A DNA stretch of 64,000 nt from Tropicimonas sp. IMCC34043 (GCF_003390845.1 NZ_QMEK01000001.1:992001-1056000), one strand, 5' to 3'. Positions 45,275-54,298 are shown, counted from the first letter of the stretch. Numbers and translations: made by a program. Notes: generated by a model not told the origin, from the sequence alone.

Positions 45275-46513
45275 ATGCTGTTCAGATTCGCACCAGAAAA
45301 AGACTGCATGCTTGACCCCGCAGCAGACCCGTCCGGTGGACTGATCGAACGGCTGGATCTCGCCCCATTGCGCAAAGGACCGCTTGATGGGCTGGAGTTC
45401 ACGGCAAAAGACAACATCGACCTCGCGGGATATCGGACGTCCTATGGCAGTCCGGCGTGGCGAGACGCGCATCCGGCCCCGGTCTACAACGCCCTTTGTG
45501 TGGATCAGCTGCTTGGCGCTGGTGCCCGGTGCGTCGGGAAGGTCGTCGCGGACGAGTTCACATATAGCCTCGACGGGGAGAGCTTCTATTTCGGCACCCC
45601 CCGCAACGCGAAAGCGCCAGATCGGGTCCCGGGCGGCTCATCCAGCGGTTCTGCGGCGTCGGTCGCCAATGGTCTTGCGGATTTCTCGCTTTGCACGGAT
45701 GCAGGAGGTTCGACCCGTTTCCCGGCAAGCCTTTGCGGCCTTTGGGGGATGCGTCCTTCCCTGCATCGGATTTCCGAGGCTGGAGTCTTGCCGTTTCAAC
45801 CAAGCGTCAGCACCGTCGGTGTGCTGGCGGATCGTTTCCATGTGCTCGATGCCACGATGCGCGTCTTGCTTGACAGCCCGACATCACCAGTTCCGTCGCC
45901 AAGGCGCATCCTTGTGCTGAAGGACGCGCTGGAGATCGCCGATCCCTCCGTCCAGGATCAAGTCACCATCGCATTGGATCGAATTGCAGAAAGCACCGGC
46001 GTCGCTGTCGAGCAGGTAGGATTTTCCGAGATCGTCGGCCGGCAGTGCGAGCTGAAAGCGTGCAATCTGGATGGACTGCGCGATCTGCAAACGGCCGAAT
46101 TTCAAAGCACTGTCGGCAATTGGATCGAAGCCTGCAAGCCGGACCTCGGCGCCACGTTCTCGATGGCCTATGGAAATGTCCAGACGTTCGACCGCATCGC
46201 AGCGCTGGACAACATGGCGAGGTGTGAACGCCTTTTCAGGCAGATCAATGCCTTCTTCGCCCCGGAAACAGTGATCTGCTTTCCCACGACACCGAAGATC
46301 GCTCCCCTCAAAGGGTCTCTGAACACGCTCGATGCGGTAATGGACTTCTACGACCCGACAATGACAATCACCGCGTTTTCCGGCGTTGCGCGGCTGCCGG
46401 AAATCTCTGCGCCGCTGTTGACTGTGGAAGGTTGTCCGGTTGGCCTGTCATTCGCCGCAGGCCATTATCAGGACGAGTTCTTGTTGAGCGCGGTGAGGCA
46501 CCTGGCCTGCTGA
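45275..46513 (+). CDS. Amidase (amidase-signature family)
   Basis: 412-residue serine amidohydrolase that hydrolyses an amide of unknown identity; cytoplasmic, no signal peptide. The Ser-cisSer-Lys triad is visible: Lys45 in FTAKDNID, the cis-Ser within GGSSSGSAASV (121-131) and the nucleophile Ser146 in DAGGSTRFPASLCG. The length fits the shorter amidases. ATG at 45275; an internal ATG at 45308 is an alternative. It is flanked by transposase fragments at 44244 and 46520, so it appears to be acquired. It is not obviously linked to the aromatic cluster. Confidence 0.85.
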   Translation: MLFRFAPEKDCMLDPAADPSGGLIERLDLAPLRKGPLDGLEFTAKDNIDLAGYRTSYGSPAWRDAHPAPVYNALCVDQLLGAGARCVGKVVADEFTYSLDGESFYFGTPRNAKAPDRVPGGSSSGSAASVANGLADFSLCTDAGGSTRFPASLCGLWGMRPSLHRISEAGVLPFQPSVSTVGVLADRFHVLDATMRVLLDSPTSPVPSPRRILVLKDALEIADPSVQDQVTIALDRIAESTGVAVEQVGFSEIVGRQCELKACNLDGLRDLQTAEFQSTVGNWIEACKPDLGATFSMAYGNVQTFDRIAALDNMARCERLFRQINAFFAPETVICFPTTPKIAPLKGSLNTLDAVMDFYDPTMTITAFSGVARLPEISAPLLTVEGCPVGLSFAAGHYQDEFLLSAVRHLAC

Positions 46514-46519
46514 TTTGTC

Positions 46520-46608
46520 GCGATCGACCTGAAACCCGCATCGACGGCGACTGGATCAGTTTTCACAACAACCCCCGCCCTCATCAGGCTCTTGGCGGGA
46601 GAAGTCCG
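46520..46608 (+). pseudogene. C-terminal scrap of an integrase-core (IS3/IS481-type) transposase
   Basis: Encodes DGDWISFHNNPRPHQALGGR then SPSG. This is the end of the rve integrase core (WIxFYNxxRPHxALGxxTP) with the final helix after the third acidic residue. No more of the gene is present. It lies 6 bases after the amidase stop and marks the right limit of the accessory segment. Confidence 0.6.
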
Positions 46609-46842
46609 TCAGGGCAGCGCGGCGGATCCATGAGATCCCAGGATCGGCGCGATCCCCGCGCCATTTCCGCCCTGCGCCAACGCGATCCCGACCGAGGTGC
46701 AGTTCTCTACGCATCCTTGGCAGCCGGCCTCGGATGGCAGCGGTGAAAGCGGCTGTCGCGCGCTGGACGTTCTGTAGCCTGATCTCCGCCATGGGGCCGT
46801 CTGCGGGGCAGGGTCGGCCTGTCGCATCGGTCGGGACGCGGT

Positions 46843-47142
46843 TCAGTCCAGCTCTGTCCAGGGCCAGGGCTTGACCTCGCTGCCGCCGGTCTGGAAGCGC
46901 GCGGCCTTGGCGATCCAGACGCCGAGGTCGGTGCCGAAATCGGCCAGCCGTTCGTTTGGCTGCCGCCGGTTCAGGACCATGATCACGAACTGGATGACGG
47001 TCGCAACGCCCAGGATCGTGTTGGCGATGCTGATCATGAAGGCGATGATGACCATATAGACGAGCCGCAGCAGCAGAGGCTCGGTTGCGCCGGGATCTGG
47101 CTGTGGCCCGTGCAGGCGTCCATCGATGTCTTCGTTGCGCAT
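46843..47142 (-). CDS. DUF4389 small membrane protein
   Basis: 99 residues. A long hydrophobic stretch (LVYMVIIAFMISIANTILGV and ATVIQFVIMVL) forms one or two membrane helices. It is followed by the DUF4389 pattern NERLADFGTDLGVWIAKAAR and a proline-rich end (KPWPWTELD). Function unknown. The start at 47142 has GAGGCC upstream. Divergent from the glutaminase gene. Confidence 0.75.
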   Translation of the reverse strand: MRNEDIDGRLHGPQPDPGATEPLLLRLVYMVIIAFMISIANTILGVATVIQFVIMVLNRRQPNERLADFGTDLGVWIAKAARFQTGGSEVKPWPWTELD

Positions 47143-47419
47143 GGCGGCCTCCGGGCGGGTTCGGGGCAGAGTGTACCCGTCGCAGCGGGCCATGCAACGC
47201 CCCTGCGGGGCTGAATGTGCGATGCCGGGACGCGGCCACGCCAGCTGCGGCCGTGGTGCATCAGGCGCGGCGCGCCGTTTTTTTGGGCAGGGCAGAGCAA
47301 AGCCGACGGGCGCGCGTCCTATCGTGCGCGGCGATGGCCACGCAGTCGGTTGCTCGCTTTTCTTGGCAAAGCTGCTAGGCAGGATAGGTGACGTAACGAA
47401 ACAGGGAGCGGCCCGAAAC

Positions 47420-49288
47420 ATGCGCGACGCAGGCGAGACCAGCAACGCCGCCGAGGACGCCGGAGCCTCGCCCATCGACGCCTATCTGCGGGATCTGCTG
47501 GAACGCCTGACCGAGGATCGCCGCGGCGCGGTCGCCGACTATATCCCCGAACTCGGGTTGGCCGACCCCGAGGACTTCGGCATCTGCATCGCAACGGTCG
47601 ATGGCACGATCTATGCCGTGGGCGCTGCCGACAAGCCCTTTACCATCCAGTCGATGTCAAAGCCCTTCACCTATGGCCATGCGCTGAACGAGTTGGGCCG
47701 CGAACGGGTGATGGACCAGGTCGGGGTCGAGCCGACCGGCGAGGCGTTCAATTCGATCGTGCTCGACGACAAGGGCAACCGCCCGTTCAACCCGATGGTC
47801 AACGCCGGTGCCATTGCCGTGGCCGAACTGATCCAGGGCGAGACGGCAGAGCAACGCGAGGCGGCGATGCTGGGGTTGTTCTCGCGGCTTGCCGGGCGGC
47901 CGCTGGTCCTCGACGAAACGGTCTATGTCTCCGAGCGCGAGACCGGGCATCGCAACCGCGCCATCGCCTATCTGATGCTGAACACCGGCATGATCACCCG
48001 CCCGCCCGAAGAGGTGCTGGACCTGTATTTCCGCCAGTGTTCGGTGCTGGTCACGGCCCGCGACATGGCGGTGATGGGCGCGACGCTGGCCAATTTCGGC
48101 CGCAACCCGCTGACCGGCGCCAAGATCTATAGCTCGGCTGCGGTGCGCGACATGCTGACGGTGATGAGCACCTGCGGGATGTACAATTATGCCGGGCAAT
48201 GGGCCTTTGACGTCGGCATCCCGGCGAAAAGCGGGGTTTCGGGCGGGATCGTCGCGGTGGTGCCGGGGCAGCTTGGTCTGGCGGTCTATTCGCCCCGGCT
48301 CGATGCCCATGGCAACTCGATCCGCGGCGTGCGCGCCTGCCAGGCGATTTCGCACGATTTCTCGTTGCACGGCTATTCCGGCCATGATGGCGGCGGCACG
48401 GTCATCCGTCGGCGATATACCGGGGCGAGCCTGCCGTCAAAACGCGCCCGGTCGAGGCGCCAGCGCGATTTTCTGGCCGATTCCTCGGGCTGCATCAGCG
48501 TGATCGAGGCGCAGGGCGCGCTCTATTTCGGGTCGGCCGAGCGGTTGATCCGGGCGATCTCGGACACGTCACGGCGCTGCCGCTTCCTGATCGTCGATTT
48601 CCGCCGCGTCGGCTATTGCGATCCGGCCGCGCGGCGGCTGCTGTTGCAAGCGGTCAACTCGGCCGCCGCGCGGGGCTGCGAGATCACGTTCTCCGGGTTG
48701 ACGGGCGATGCCTCGAAGGAACGGCTGCGCGAGGAGTTCCTGCACGCACCGGGCTGTTCCGGCCAGCGCGCGGTCGAGGATTGCGATGCCGCACTCGAGA
48801 CCTTCGAGGACAGGCTGCTTGCCGACATGCCGGGCCACCGCGCATCCGAGAAATATGCGCTGAGCGATCTGGAACTGTTCGCCGGGCTCGGCTCGGACGC
48901 GATCCGGCAATTGCAGTCGGTGGCCGAGACCTTCCAGTTCGATCCGGGCGAACAGATCCTGGCCGAGGGCGACGCGGCCAACCTGTTCTTCATCCTCGCC
49001 CGCGGCAGCGCCACGATCTCGATCGCGCTGCCGGGGACCGGGCGCAAGCGGATCGACTCGGTCGGTCCCGGCGAGTGCTTTGGCGAGATGGCGTTGCTTG
49101 ATGGCGGCACACGTTCGGCCGATGTCCATGCCGACGGTCAGGTCGTGTGCTATGGCTTCTCGGTCGAACAGATCCGCGAGATCTCGCAGGCGCATCCCGA
49201 GATCCACGCCACGATCCTTGCCAATCTGGCCCGCATCCTGACCGCGCGCCTGCGCGCCGCCAACGAGGAGATCCGAGCGCTGGAATGA
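47420..49288 (+). CDS. glsA: Glutaminase fused to STAS and cyclic-nucleotide-binding domains
   Basis: 622 residues. Residues ~15-315 are a serine-type glutaminase (glutamine to glutamate and ammonia). The catalytic SxxK is Ser78-x-x-Lys81 in FTIQSMSKPF, with NPMVNAGAI and GIVAVVPGQLGLAVYSP following. Residues ~350-440 are a STAS-like domain (LYFGSAERLIRAISDTSRRC; LIVDFRRVGYCDPAA). Residues ~485-610 are a cyclic-nucleotide-binding domain (LFAGLGSDAIRQLQSV; GECFGEMALLDGGTRSADVH). The fusion suggests activity gated by cAMP/cGMP. The acid-resistance antiporter partner is not in the window. ATG at 47420 with GGGAG upstream. Confidence 0.9.
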   Translation: MRDAGETSNAAEDAGASPIDAYLRDLLERLTEDRRGAVADYIPELGLADPEDFGICIATVDGTIYAVGAADKPFTIQSMSKPFTYGHALNELGRERVMDQVGVEPTGEAFNSIVLDDKGNRPFNPMVNAGAIAVAELIQGETAEQREAAMLGLFSRLAGRPLVLDETVYVSERETGHRNRAIAYLMLNTGMITRPPEEVLDLYFRQCSVLVTARDMAVMGATLANFGRNPLTGAKIYSSAAVRDMLTVMSTCGMYNYAGQWAFDVGIPAKSGVSGGIVAVVPGQLGLAVYSPRLDAHGNSIRGVRACQAISHDFSLHGYSGHDGGGTVIRRRYTGASLPSKRARSRRQRDFLADSSGCISVIEAQGALYFGSAERLIRAISDTSRRCRFLIVDFRRVGYCDPAARRLLLQAVNSAAARGCEITFSGLTGDASKERLREEFLHAPGCSGQRAVEDCDAALETFEDRLLADMPGHRASEKYALSDLELFAGLGSDAIRQLQSVAETFQFDPGEQILAEGDAANLFFILARGSATISIALPGTGRKRIDSVGPGECFGEMALLDGGTRSADVHADGQVVCYGFSVEQIREISQAHPEIHATILANLARILTARLRAANEEIRALE

Positions 49289-49300
49289 CGCCCGGCCCGC

Positions 49301-50269
49301 TTAACCCTTGCCGGCAGCGGCGAAGAAGGCGTCGATCATCTCCTCTGTGCCGCGGCTGAATTCGAGCGGGCAGGGATAGGGCGTGCCGTTGCGCAGGCTT
49401 TCGCCGAAGGCCTCGACTTGCAGGACGTACTGGTTCACCGCGGGCCAGCGTTCGATGGTGATCGTGCCATCGGGGGCCAGCAGTTCGATCCGTGCCTCAC
49501 CGGCGGAATTGGCGTTGAACGGGACCGGAACCCGCAGCACGCCCTTGTCGCCGTGGAAGACCATCTCCTGGAACGGGCAGAGCCGCATCGACAGCAGCAT
49601 GTCGAAGGCGAAGCTGTCGGATCGCGCCCGCGCGCGCGAGGTCACGTCGACCTCGTTCTCCCAGGTGACATCCCAGTCGATGACCTCCGGCATCGCGCCG
49701 GTGACAAACCGCATGGTGCCGATCGGATAGACCCCGATGTCGCGCATCGCCCCGCCGCCGGTCTCGGGCCGGTTGCGGATGTTGGCGGGGTCGGGGTTGT
49801 TGTAGCAAAACGCCCCGCGCACATTTTCGAGCTGGCCGATGGCGCCGTCGCCGACAAGCCGCCGGGCGCGTTGCCATTGCGGGTGATGCACGACCATATA
49901 GGCCTCGGCCGCCAGCAGCCCCGAGGCGTCGCGCGCCGCAATCAGCCGGTCGAAATCGGACGCCTTCAGCGCCATCGGTTTTTCGCACAGAACCGCCTTG
50001 CCGGCGGCCAGTGCCTTCAGCGACCATTCCACATGCAGATGGTTCGGCAACGGCAGATAGACCGCGTCGATCTCTGGGTCGGCCAGCAGCGCCTCATAGC
50101 TGGCGTGCAGCCGCAGATCCGGGCAGAAATCCAGAAACGGCGCCGCCTTTGCCAGATCGGAGGTCGCCAGCGCCTGCAGCCGCGCGCCCTTTGCGGCATG
50201 GATCGCCGGCGCCATCTCCCGGCGTGCGAAGTTCGCCGCCCCAAGAATTCCCCAACGGATAACGTCCAT
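49301..50269 (-). CDS. Gfo/Idh/MocA-family oxidoreductase
   Basis: 322 residues, NAD(P)-dependent sugar or polyol dehydrogenase family; substrate unknown. The Rossmann motif is RWGILGAANFARREM at the start, with the family motif AVLCEKPMAL (Lys-Pro) and MRDIGVYPIG in the C-terminal domain carrying the D-x-G-x-Y/H element. GGGAGGGTCGG precedes the ATG at 50269. The same frame stays open far upstream opposite the PHA synthase gene, which is antisense shadow. Convergent with the glutaminase gene (12 bases between stops). Confidence 0.88.
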   Translation of the reverse strand: MDVIRWGILGAANFARREMAPAIHAAKGARLQALATSDLAKAAPFLDFCPDLRLHASYEALLADPEIDAVYLPLPNHLHVEWSLKALAAGKAVLCEKPMALKASDFDRLIAARDASGLLAAEAYMVVHHPQWQRARRLVGDGAIGQLENVRGAFCYNNPDPANIRNRPETGGGAMRDIGVYPIGTMRFVTGAMPEVIDWDVTWENEVDVTSRARARSDSFAFDMLLSMRLCPFQEMVFHGDKGVLRVPVPFNANSAGEARIELLAPDGTITIERWPAVNQYVLQVEAFGESLRNGTPYPCPLEFSRGTEEMIDAFFAAAGKG

Positions 50270-50614
50270 CCGACCCTCCCGGCTGTTTTGTGGCAAGACC
50301 ACCTCTGCCAGAGGCACGATGCCCCTCGCGGTCGCTGCGATCCTCGGGCAGGACGGCACGCGTGTCAAAGAGACGTGGCCGCGCGGGTGCACAGGGCAAT
50401 CGATTCTGCCGATCCGGCGCCTTGTCTTCAACAAATCCCAATAATTGCATATATACTTCACCTGCCGGGCGCAGGCGTATCCTGCGGGCGCTAACGGTGA
50501 GCGCTGACGGTGCGGGATGGTCGCAGTTACATCGACCTCCCGACGGGTAAGAACAGATCGATGTTGCGGTGCGGCATGAAGCCGGCCGTCAGTACGATGA
50601 ACGAGGTAGCGACG
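50270..50614. other. Divergent promoter region, oxidoreductase / PHA synthase
   Basis: About 345 bases. It contains an AT-richer stretch near 50430-50460 that could hold a promoter. Alternative in-frame ATGs for the synthase lie at 50561 and 50597. No other feature recognised. Confidence 0.4.
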
Positions 50615-52456
50615 ATGACGAGCGGTTTTGCAGTCCAACACGCCCCCAAGACTGCGGTGGACGACGCAGGAGCGGTGCCAAAGACCGTTCTTGCCCGGCC
50701 GTTGGCGGAGGGCAATGCCCTTCAGCAACCCACTGCGGCGGAGGCGAACCTCCATCGACGCTATGAAAACCTCGACCGGGCGATCCGCGCCCGCAGCGCG
50801 CAGTTGACCAACGGTATTTCCCCCAATGCCTCGCGCGCGGCCTGGGTCGACTGGGCCACCCACATGTCCCGCGCCCCCGGCCGGCGGCAGGAGCTGATGG
50901 AGCTTGCGGCGCACAATGCGACCCGGTTCTGGCTTGGCGCCTTCGGGTTGGAAACCGGATTCGAGGCCAAGGCGGGCGATAGCCGCTTCGCTCACAAGGG
51001 ATGGGAGAACCCGCCATTCGCTTTCTGGAAACAGGGCTATCTGGCGATCGAGGACTGGTGGGAACACGCCACGACCGAGGTTCGCGGCATGCGCCACAAA
51101 AGCACCGAGCGCGTCGCCTTTCAGGTGCGGCAGGTCCTTGACGCCTGCGCGCCATCGAATTTCCCGCTGACCAACCCCGAGGTCGTCGACGCGGCGCTTG
51201 AAACCGGCGGCAAGAACTTTGTTGCCGGCGCCCACAGCCTTGCCGAGGATGTCTCGCGCACCCTGATGGGCGAGCCCGACCCGATGCCCGAGGGCTTCAG
51301 CGTCGGTCAGAATATCGCCTGCACACCCGGCAAGGTCGTTCATCGCAATGCGTTGATGGAGCTGATCCAGTACACGCCGACCACCGACAAGGTGCAGGCC
51401 GAGCCGGTGCTGATCGTGCCCGCCTGGATCATGAAGTACTACATCCTTGATCTCAGCCAGACAAACTCGCTGATAAAGTACCTGGTCGATCAGGGCTTTA
51501 CCGTATTCTGCATCTCCTGGGTCAACCCCGACGCCTCTTATGCCAACATGGGGCTCGATGATTATCGCAAGCTCGGGGTGATGGATGCGCTTGACGCGAT
51601 CTCGGCGATCGTGCCGGGACCCCGGGTTCACGCCTGCGGCTATTGCCTCGGCGGCACGATCCTGTCGATTGCCGCGGCGACCATGGCCCGCGATGAGGAC
51701 GACCGCCTCGCCTCGATCACGCTGCTGGCGGCGCAGACCGACTTCACCGAGGCGGGCGAAGTGATGATGTTCCTCGACGAAAGCCAGATCGCCTATCTCG
51801 AGGACATGATGTGGGATCAGGGCTATCTGGACCAGAAGCAGATGGCGGGCGCGTTTCAGGCGCTGCGCGCAGAGGACCTGATCTGGACCAAGGCGGTGCG
51901 CCGCTATCTGCTGGGTCTGCAGGAAAAGCCGTTCGACATCGCTGCCTGGAACGCGGACGCGACGCGGATGCCCTATCGCATGCATTCGGAATACCTGCGC
52001 GGGCTGTTTCTGGAAAACCGGCTGACCGCCGGGCGGTTCTCTGTCGAGGGCCGGGTGATTGCGCTTAAGGATATCGAGGCGCCGTTCTTCGTGCTGGGCA
52101 CCGAGAAGGACCATATCGCGCCGTGGCGGTCGGTCTACAAGATCGCGCTGTTCAGCGAGGCCGAGATGACCTTCGTTCTGACCAAGGGCGGCCACAACTC
52201 GGGCATCCTGTCCGAGCCCGGCCACCGCGGCCGCGGATTTCGCGTCGGTTTCCGCAGCCCCGAGGACCGCTATGAGGATCCGATAAGCTGGATGGAGAAC
52301 CACCCGTTTCAGAACGGCTCGTGGTGGCCGGTCTGGGTGGATTTCCTGAAGGCCCAGAGCAGCCCCGAAACCGTTGCCGCGCCTGCCATGGGCGCGCCCG
52401 ATCAGGGGTTTGCCGCAATCTGCGACGCGCCCGGGACCTACGTGTTTCAGGAATAG
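50615..52456 (+). CDS. phaC: Class I polyhydroxyalkanoate synthase
   Basis: Polymerises (R)-3-hydroxyacyl-CoA, typically 3-hydroxybutyryl-CoA, on granules. It is 613 residues from the start at 50615, typical of class I. The lipase-like box has nucleophile Cys344 in ACGYCLGGT; Asp499 (GTEKDHIAPW) and His527 (KGGHNSGIL) complete the triad. The N-terminal domain has FWKQGYLAIEDWWEHAT and the ALLIVPAWIMKYYILDL-like segment. GAGGTAGCG before 50615 favours it over the ATG at 50597. No phasin or phaR gene is adjacent. Confidence 0.93.
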   Translation: MTSGFAVQHAPKTAVDDAGAVPKTVLARPLAEGNALQQPTAAEANLHRRYENLDRAIRARSAQLTNGISPNASRAAWVDWATHMSRAPGRRQELMELAAHNATRFWLGAFGLETGFEAKAGDSRFAHKGWENPPFAFWKQGYLAIEDWWEHATTEVRGMRHKSTERVAFQVRQVLDACAPSNFPLTNPEVVDAALETGGKNFVAGAHSLAEDVSRTLMGEPDPMPEGFSVGQNIACTPGKVVHRNALMELIQYTPTTDKVQAEPVLIVPAWIMKYYILDLSQTNSLIKYLVDQGFTVFCISWVNPDASYANMGLDDYRKLGVMDALDAISAIVPGPRVHACGYCLGGTILSIAAATMARDEDDRLASITLLAAQTDFTEAGEVMMFLDESQIAYLEDMMWDQGYLDQKQMAGAFQALRAEDLIWTKAVRRYLLGLQEKPFDIAAWNADATRMPYRMHSEYLRGLFLENRLTAGRFSVEGRVIALKDIEAPFFVLGTEKDHIAPWRSVYKIALFSEAEMTFVLTKGGHNSGILSEPGHRGRGFRVGFRSPEDRYEDPISWMENHPFQNGSWWPVWVDFLKAQSSPETVAAPAMGAPDQGFAAICDAPGTYVFQE

Positions 52457-52636
52457 CCAGGACCGCGCAGGCTGGTCTGGTGCGCGATGGTCCGACCCCG
52501 CGGCGGCGATCCTTGCCCTAGATCGGCGTTGGGGGTGCCGGAAGACAGTGGGGCCGGGGGCAAAGGCTCTCCGGCCTCATCCATCATGGCCGCGCGCGGT
52601 GTGATCGGCGCATCGGCCGTCTGGCCCCGGTCGCTG

Positions 52637-53134
52637 TTATGGCCTGCGCCAGGCCCGGCCACCGGTGCCAAGGCCTTCGGTCTGCTTGAAGTAACTGTGC
52701 CCGTCCATCAGCCAGCTTGTCGGGGGCAAGGCAAACAGCGCCGTGGCCGCGATCAGCAGCACCGCCAGAAACGCAATCAGGGCCTCGACCCGGTGCCCCG
52801 CCGGATGGGCGGGCGTGGCCGTCAGAAGGGTCTTGTAGACCCTGAGATGGAGGAGGAAGTGCCAGGCGACACAGGCGGTGAAGAGCAGGGCCATTCCGAG
52901 GTGCAGCGCCTCCCAGCCCTGGCGGTCGAGGCCGAGCCAGCGCCAGTCGAGATCCTGGGCGACACGCCCGCCCGGCGCCAGATAAAGAGCCACCCCGCTG
53001 GCCAGCATTATCGCAAAGGCGGTCCCGACCCCAAAGGCTGCCACGGCCCTGCCGGACAGATGCACACGATGTCCGTCCGGATGTTGCCCGACCGGCTTGC
53101 CGGTCGGAAGGTGGCTACGCTCCACATTTTCCAT
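52637..53134 (-). CDS. DUF4405 / cytochrome b561-like membrane protein
   Basis: 165 residues with three hydrophobic segments: AVAAFGVGTAFAIMLASGVA, LHLGMALLFTACVAWHFLLH and LIAFLAVLLIAATALFALP. The second carries His residues spaced like DUF4405 or small b-type cytochromes, so heme binding is possible. GAGGGCATC precedes the ATG at 53134. A perfect palindrome (53218-53232) lies 84 bases upstream. Function not known. Confidence 0.7.
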   Translation of the reverse strand: MENVERSHLPTGKPVGQHPDGHRVHLSGRAVAAFGVGTAFAIMLASGVALYLAPGGRVAQDLDWRWLGLDRQGWEALHLGMALLFTACVAWHFLLHLRVYKTLLTATPAHPAGHRVEALIAFLAVLLIAATALFALPPTSWLMDGHSYFKQTEGLGTGGRAWRRP

Positions 53135-53217
53135 GATGCCCTCGCGATAGGATGTGCCGCGAGGCGAGGCAAAAATTTCAACGACCCGCGGCACTGATCC
53201 GGCCACCAACCGAATCA

Positions 53218-53232
53218 TTGTAGACACTACAA
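53218..53232. promoter_or_regulatory. Perfect palindrome TTGTAG-ACA-CTACAA
   Basis: 15-base inverted repeat in an AT-rich promoter, 84 bases before the DUF4405 gene start and 83 bases from the rpoH stop. Probably an operator for an unidentified regulator. Confidence 0.5.
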
Positions 53233-53314
53233 CATCATGTGCGAATTTGCATTGATATAGGTCATGGGCCGGAGCGGCGCGTGAATTTCCTTGCGTCACT
53301 CCGGCCGCGCTGGT

Positions 53315-54211
53315 TCAGGCCGGCGTCAGCAGGCCCTTTTCCCGGGCCAGATCCTTCATCCGTTTCTGAAGTTTCTCGAAGGCGCGCACCTCGATCTGGC
53401 GGATCCGCTCGCGGCTGACATCATAGGTGCCGCTGAGCTCCTCGAGCGTGACGGGCGGCTCTGCCAGCCGGCGCTGGGTCAGAATGTCCTTCTCGCGGTC
53501 ATTCAGGACATCCATCGCCTCGAGCAGCAGTTCGCGGCGCACCGACATCTCGTTGTTTTCGGCATAGGCCTCGGCCTGGTTGGCATCGGTATCCTCGAGC
53601 CAGTCCTGCCACTGGGTGGAGGAATCGCCGTCGCTGCCAACGGTCGCGTTGAGCGAGGCATCGCCGCCCGAAAGCCGGCGGTTCATCGAGATTACTTCTT
53701 CCTTGGTCACACCAAGGTCGTTGGCGATCCGCTCGACGTTCTCGGGCCGCAGGTCGCCTTCCTCCAGCGCGCCGATCCGGTTCTTGGCCTTGCGCAGGTT
53801 GAAGAACAGCTTTTTCTGCGCCGAGGTGGTGCCGAGTTTCACAAGGCTCCACGACCGCAGGATGTATTCCTGGATCGCGGCGCGGATCCACCACATGGCA
53901 TAGGTCGCCAGCCGGAAACCTTTTTCAGGGTCAAAACGCTTGACCGCCTGCATGAGGCCGACATTGGCCTCGGAAATTACCTCGGCCTGCGGCAGACCAT
54001 AGCCGCGATAGCCCATGGCGATCTTGGCGGCGAGGCGCAGGTGGCTGGTGACCATCTTGTGGGCCGCTTCGGCATCCTGATGATCCACCCAGCGCTTGGC
54101 CAGCATGTATTCCTGTTCCGGCTCCAGCATCGGAAACTTGCGGATTTCCTGCAGATACCGGTTAAGCCCCTGTTCCGGAGACGGGGCAGGAAGGTTGGCA
54201 TAGGTCGACAT
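53315..54211 (-). CDS. rpoH: RNA polymerase sigma-32 factor (heat shock), RpoH
   Basis: 298 residues. Region 1.2/2 starts GLNRYLQEIRKFPMLEPEQE. Region 2.4 has FDPEKGFRLATYAMWWIRAA, the core -10 recognition element. The RpoH box has SWSLVKLGTTSAQKKLFFNL, and region 4.2 has VSRERIRQIEVRAFEKLQ. The beginning MSTYANLPAPSPEQ is like RpoHI of Rhodobacter. GGAGGGACGAA precedes the start at 54211; an upstream in-frame ATG lacks a site. A TGAACCG-TT-CGGTTCA palindrome lies 72 bases upstream. A second RpoH is usual in this group, not seen here. Confidence 0.95.
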   Translation of the reverse strand: MSTYANLPAPSPEQGLNRYLQEIRKFPMLEPEQEYMLAKRWVDHQDAEAAHKMVTSHLRLAAKIAMGYRGYGLPQAEVISEANVGLMQAVKRFDPEKGFRLATYAMWWIRAAIQEYILRSWSLVKLGTTSAQKKLFFNLRKAKNRIGALEEGDLRPENVERIANDLGVTKEEVISMNRRLSGGDASLNATVGSDGDSSTQWQDWLEDTDANQAEAYAENNEMSVRRELLLEAMDVLNDREKDILTQRRLAEPPVTLEELSGTYDVSRERIRQIEVRAFEKLQKRMKDLAREKGLLTPA

Positions 54212-54282
54212 TTCGTCCCTCCAGTCCTGTTGGGGTCCTGGCACGTCCATGGTGCATAGAACTCAAGATATGATTTAGAAAC

Positions 54283-54298
54283 TGAACCGTTCGGTTCA
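54283..54298. promoter_or_regulatory. Perfect palindrome upstream of rpoH
   Basis: TGAACCG-TT-CGGTTCA, 7-bp arms, 72 bases before the rpoH ATG. Possible operator, or a short leader hairpin. Confidence 0.45.

Noticed and set aside
26264..46620. Phage or integrative element with attachment sites
   Set aside because: No integrase gene, no phage structural genes and no repeat of the tRNA-Arg 3' end were found; only IS scraps are seen.
47262..47292. GGCGCG-GCGCGCC followed by a run of T, resembling a terminator
   Set aside because: The stem allows no proper loop, and no gene ends nearby on that strand.
50270..52303. Extension of the Gfo/Idh frame across the PHA synthase gene, which would give a 1000-residue protein
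   Set aside because: The oxidoreductase starts at 50269 with its own ribosome site; the rest is antisense to phaC.
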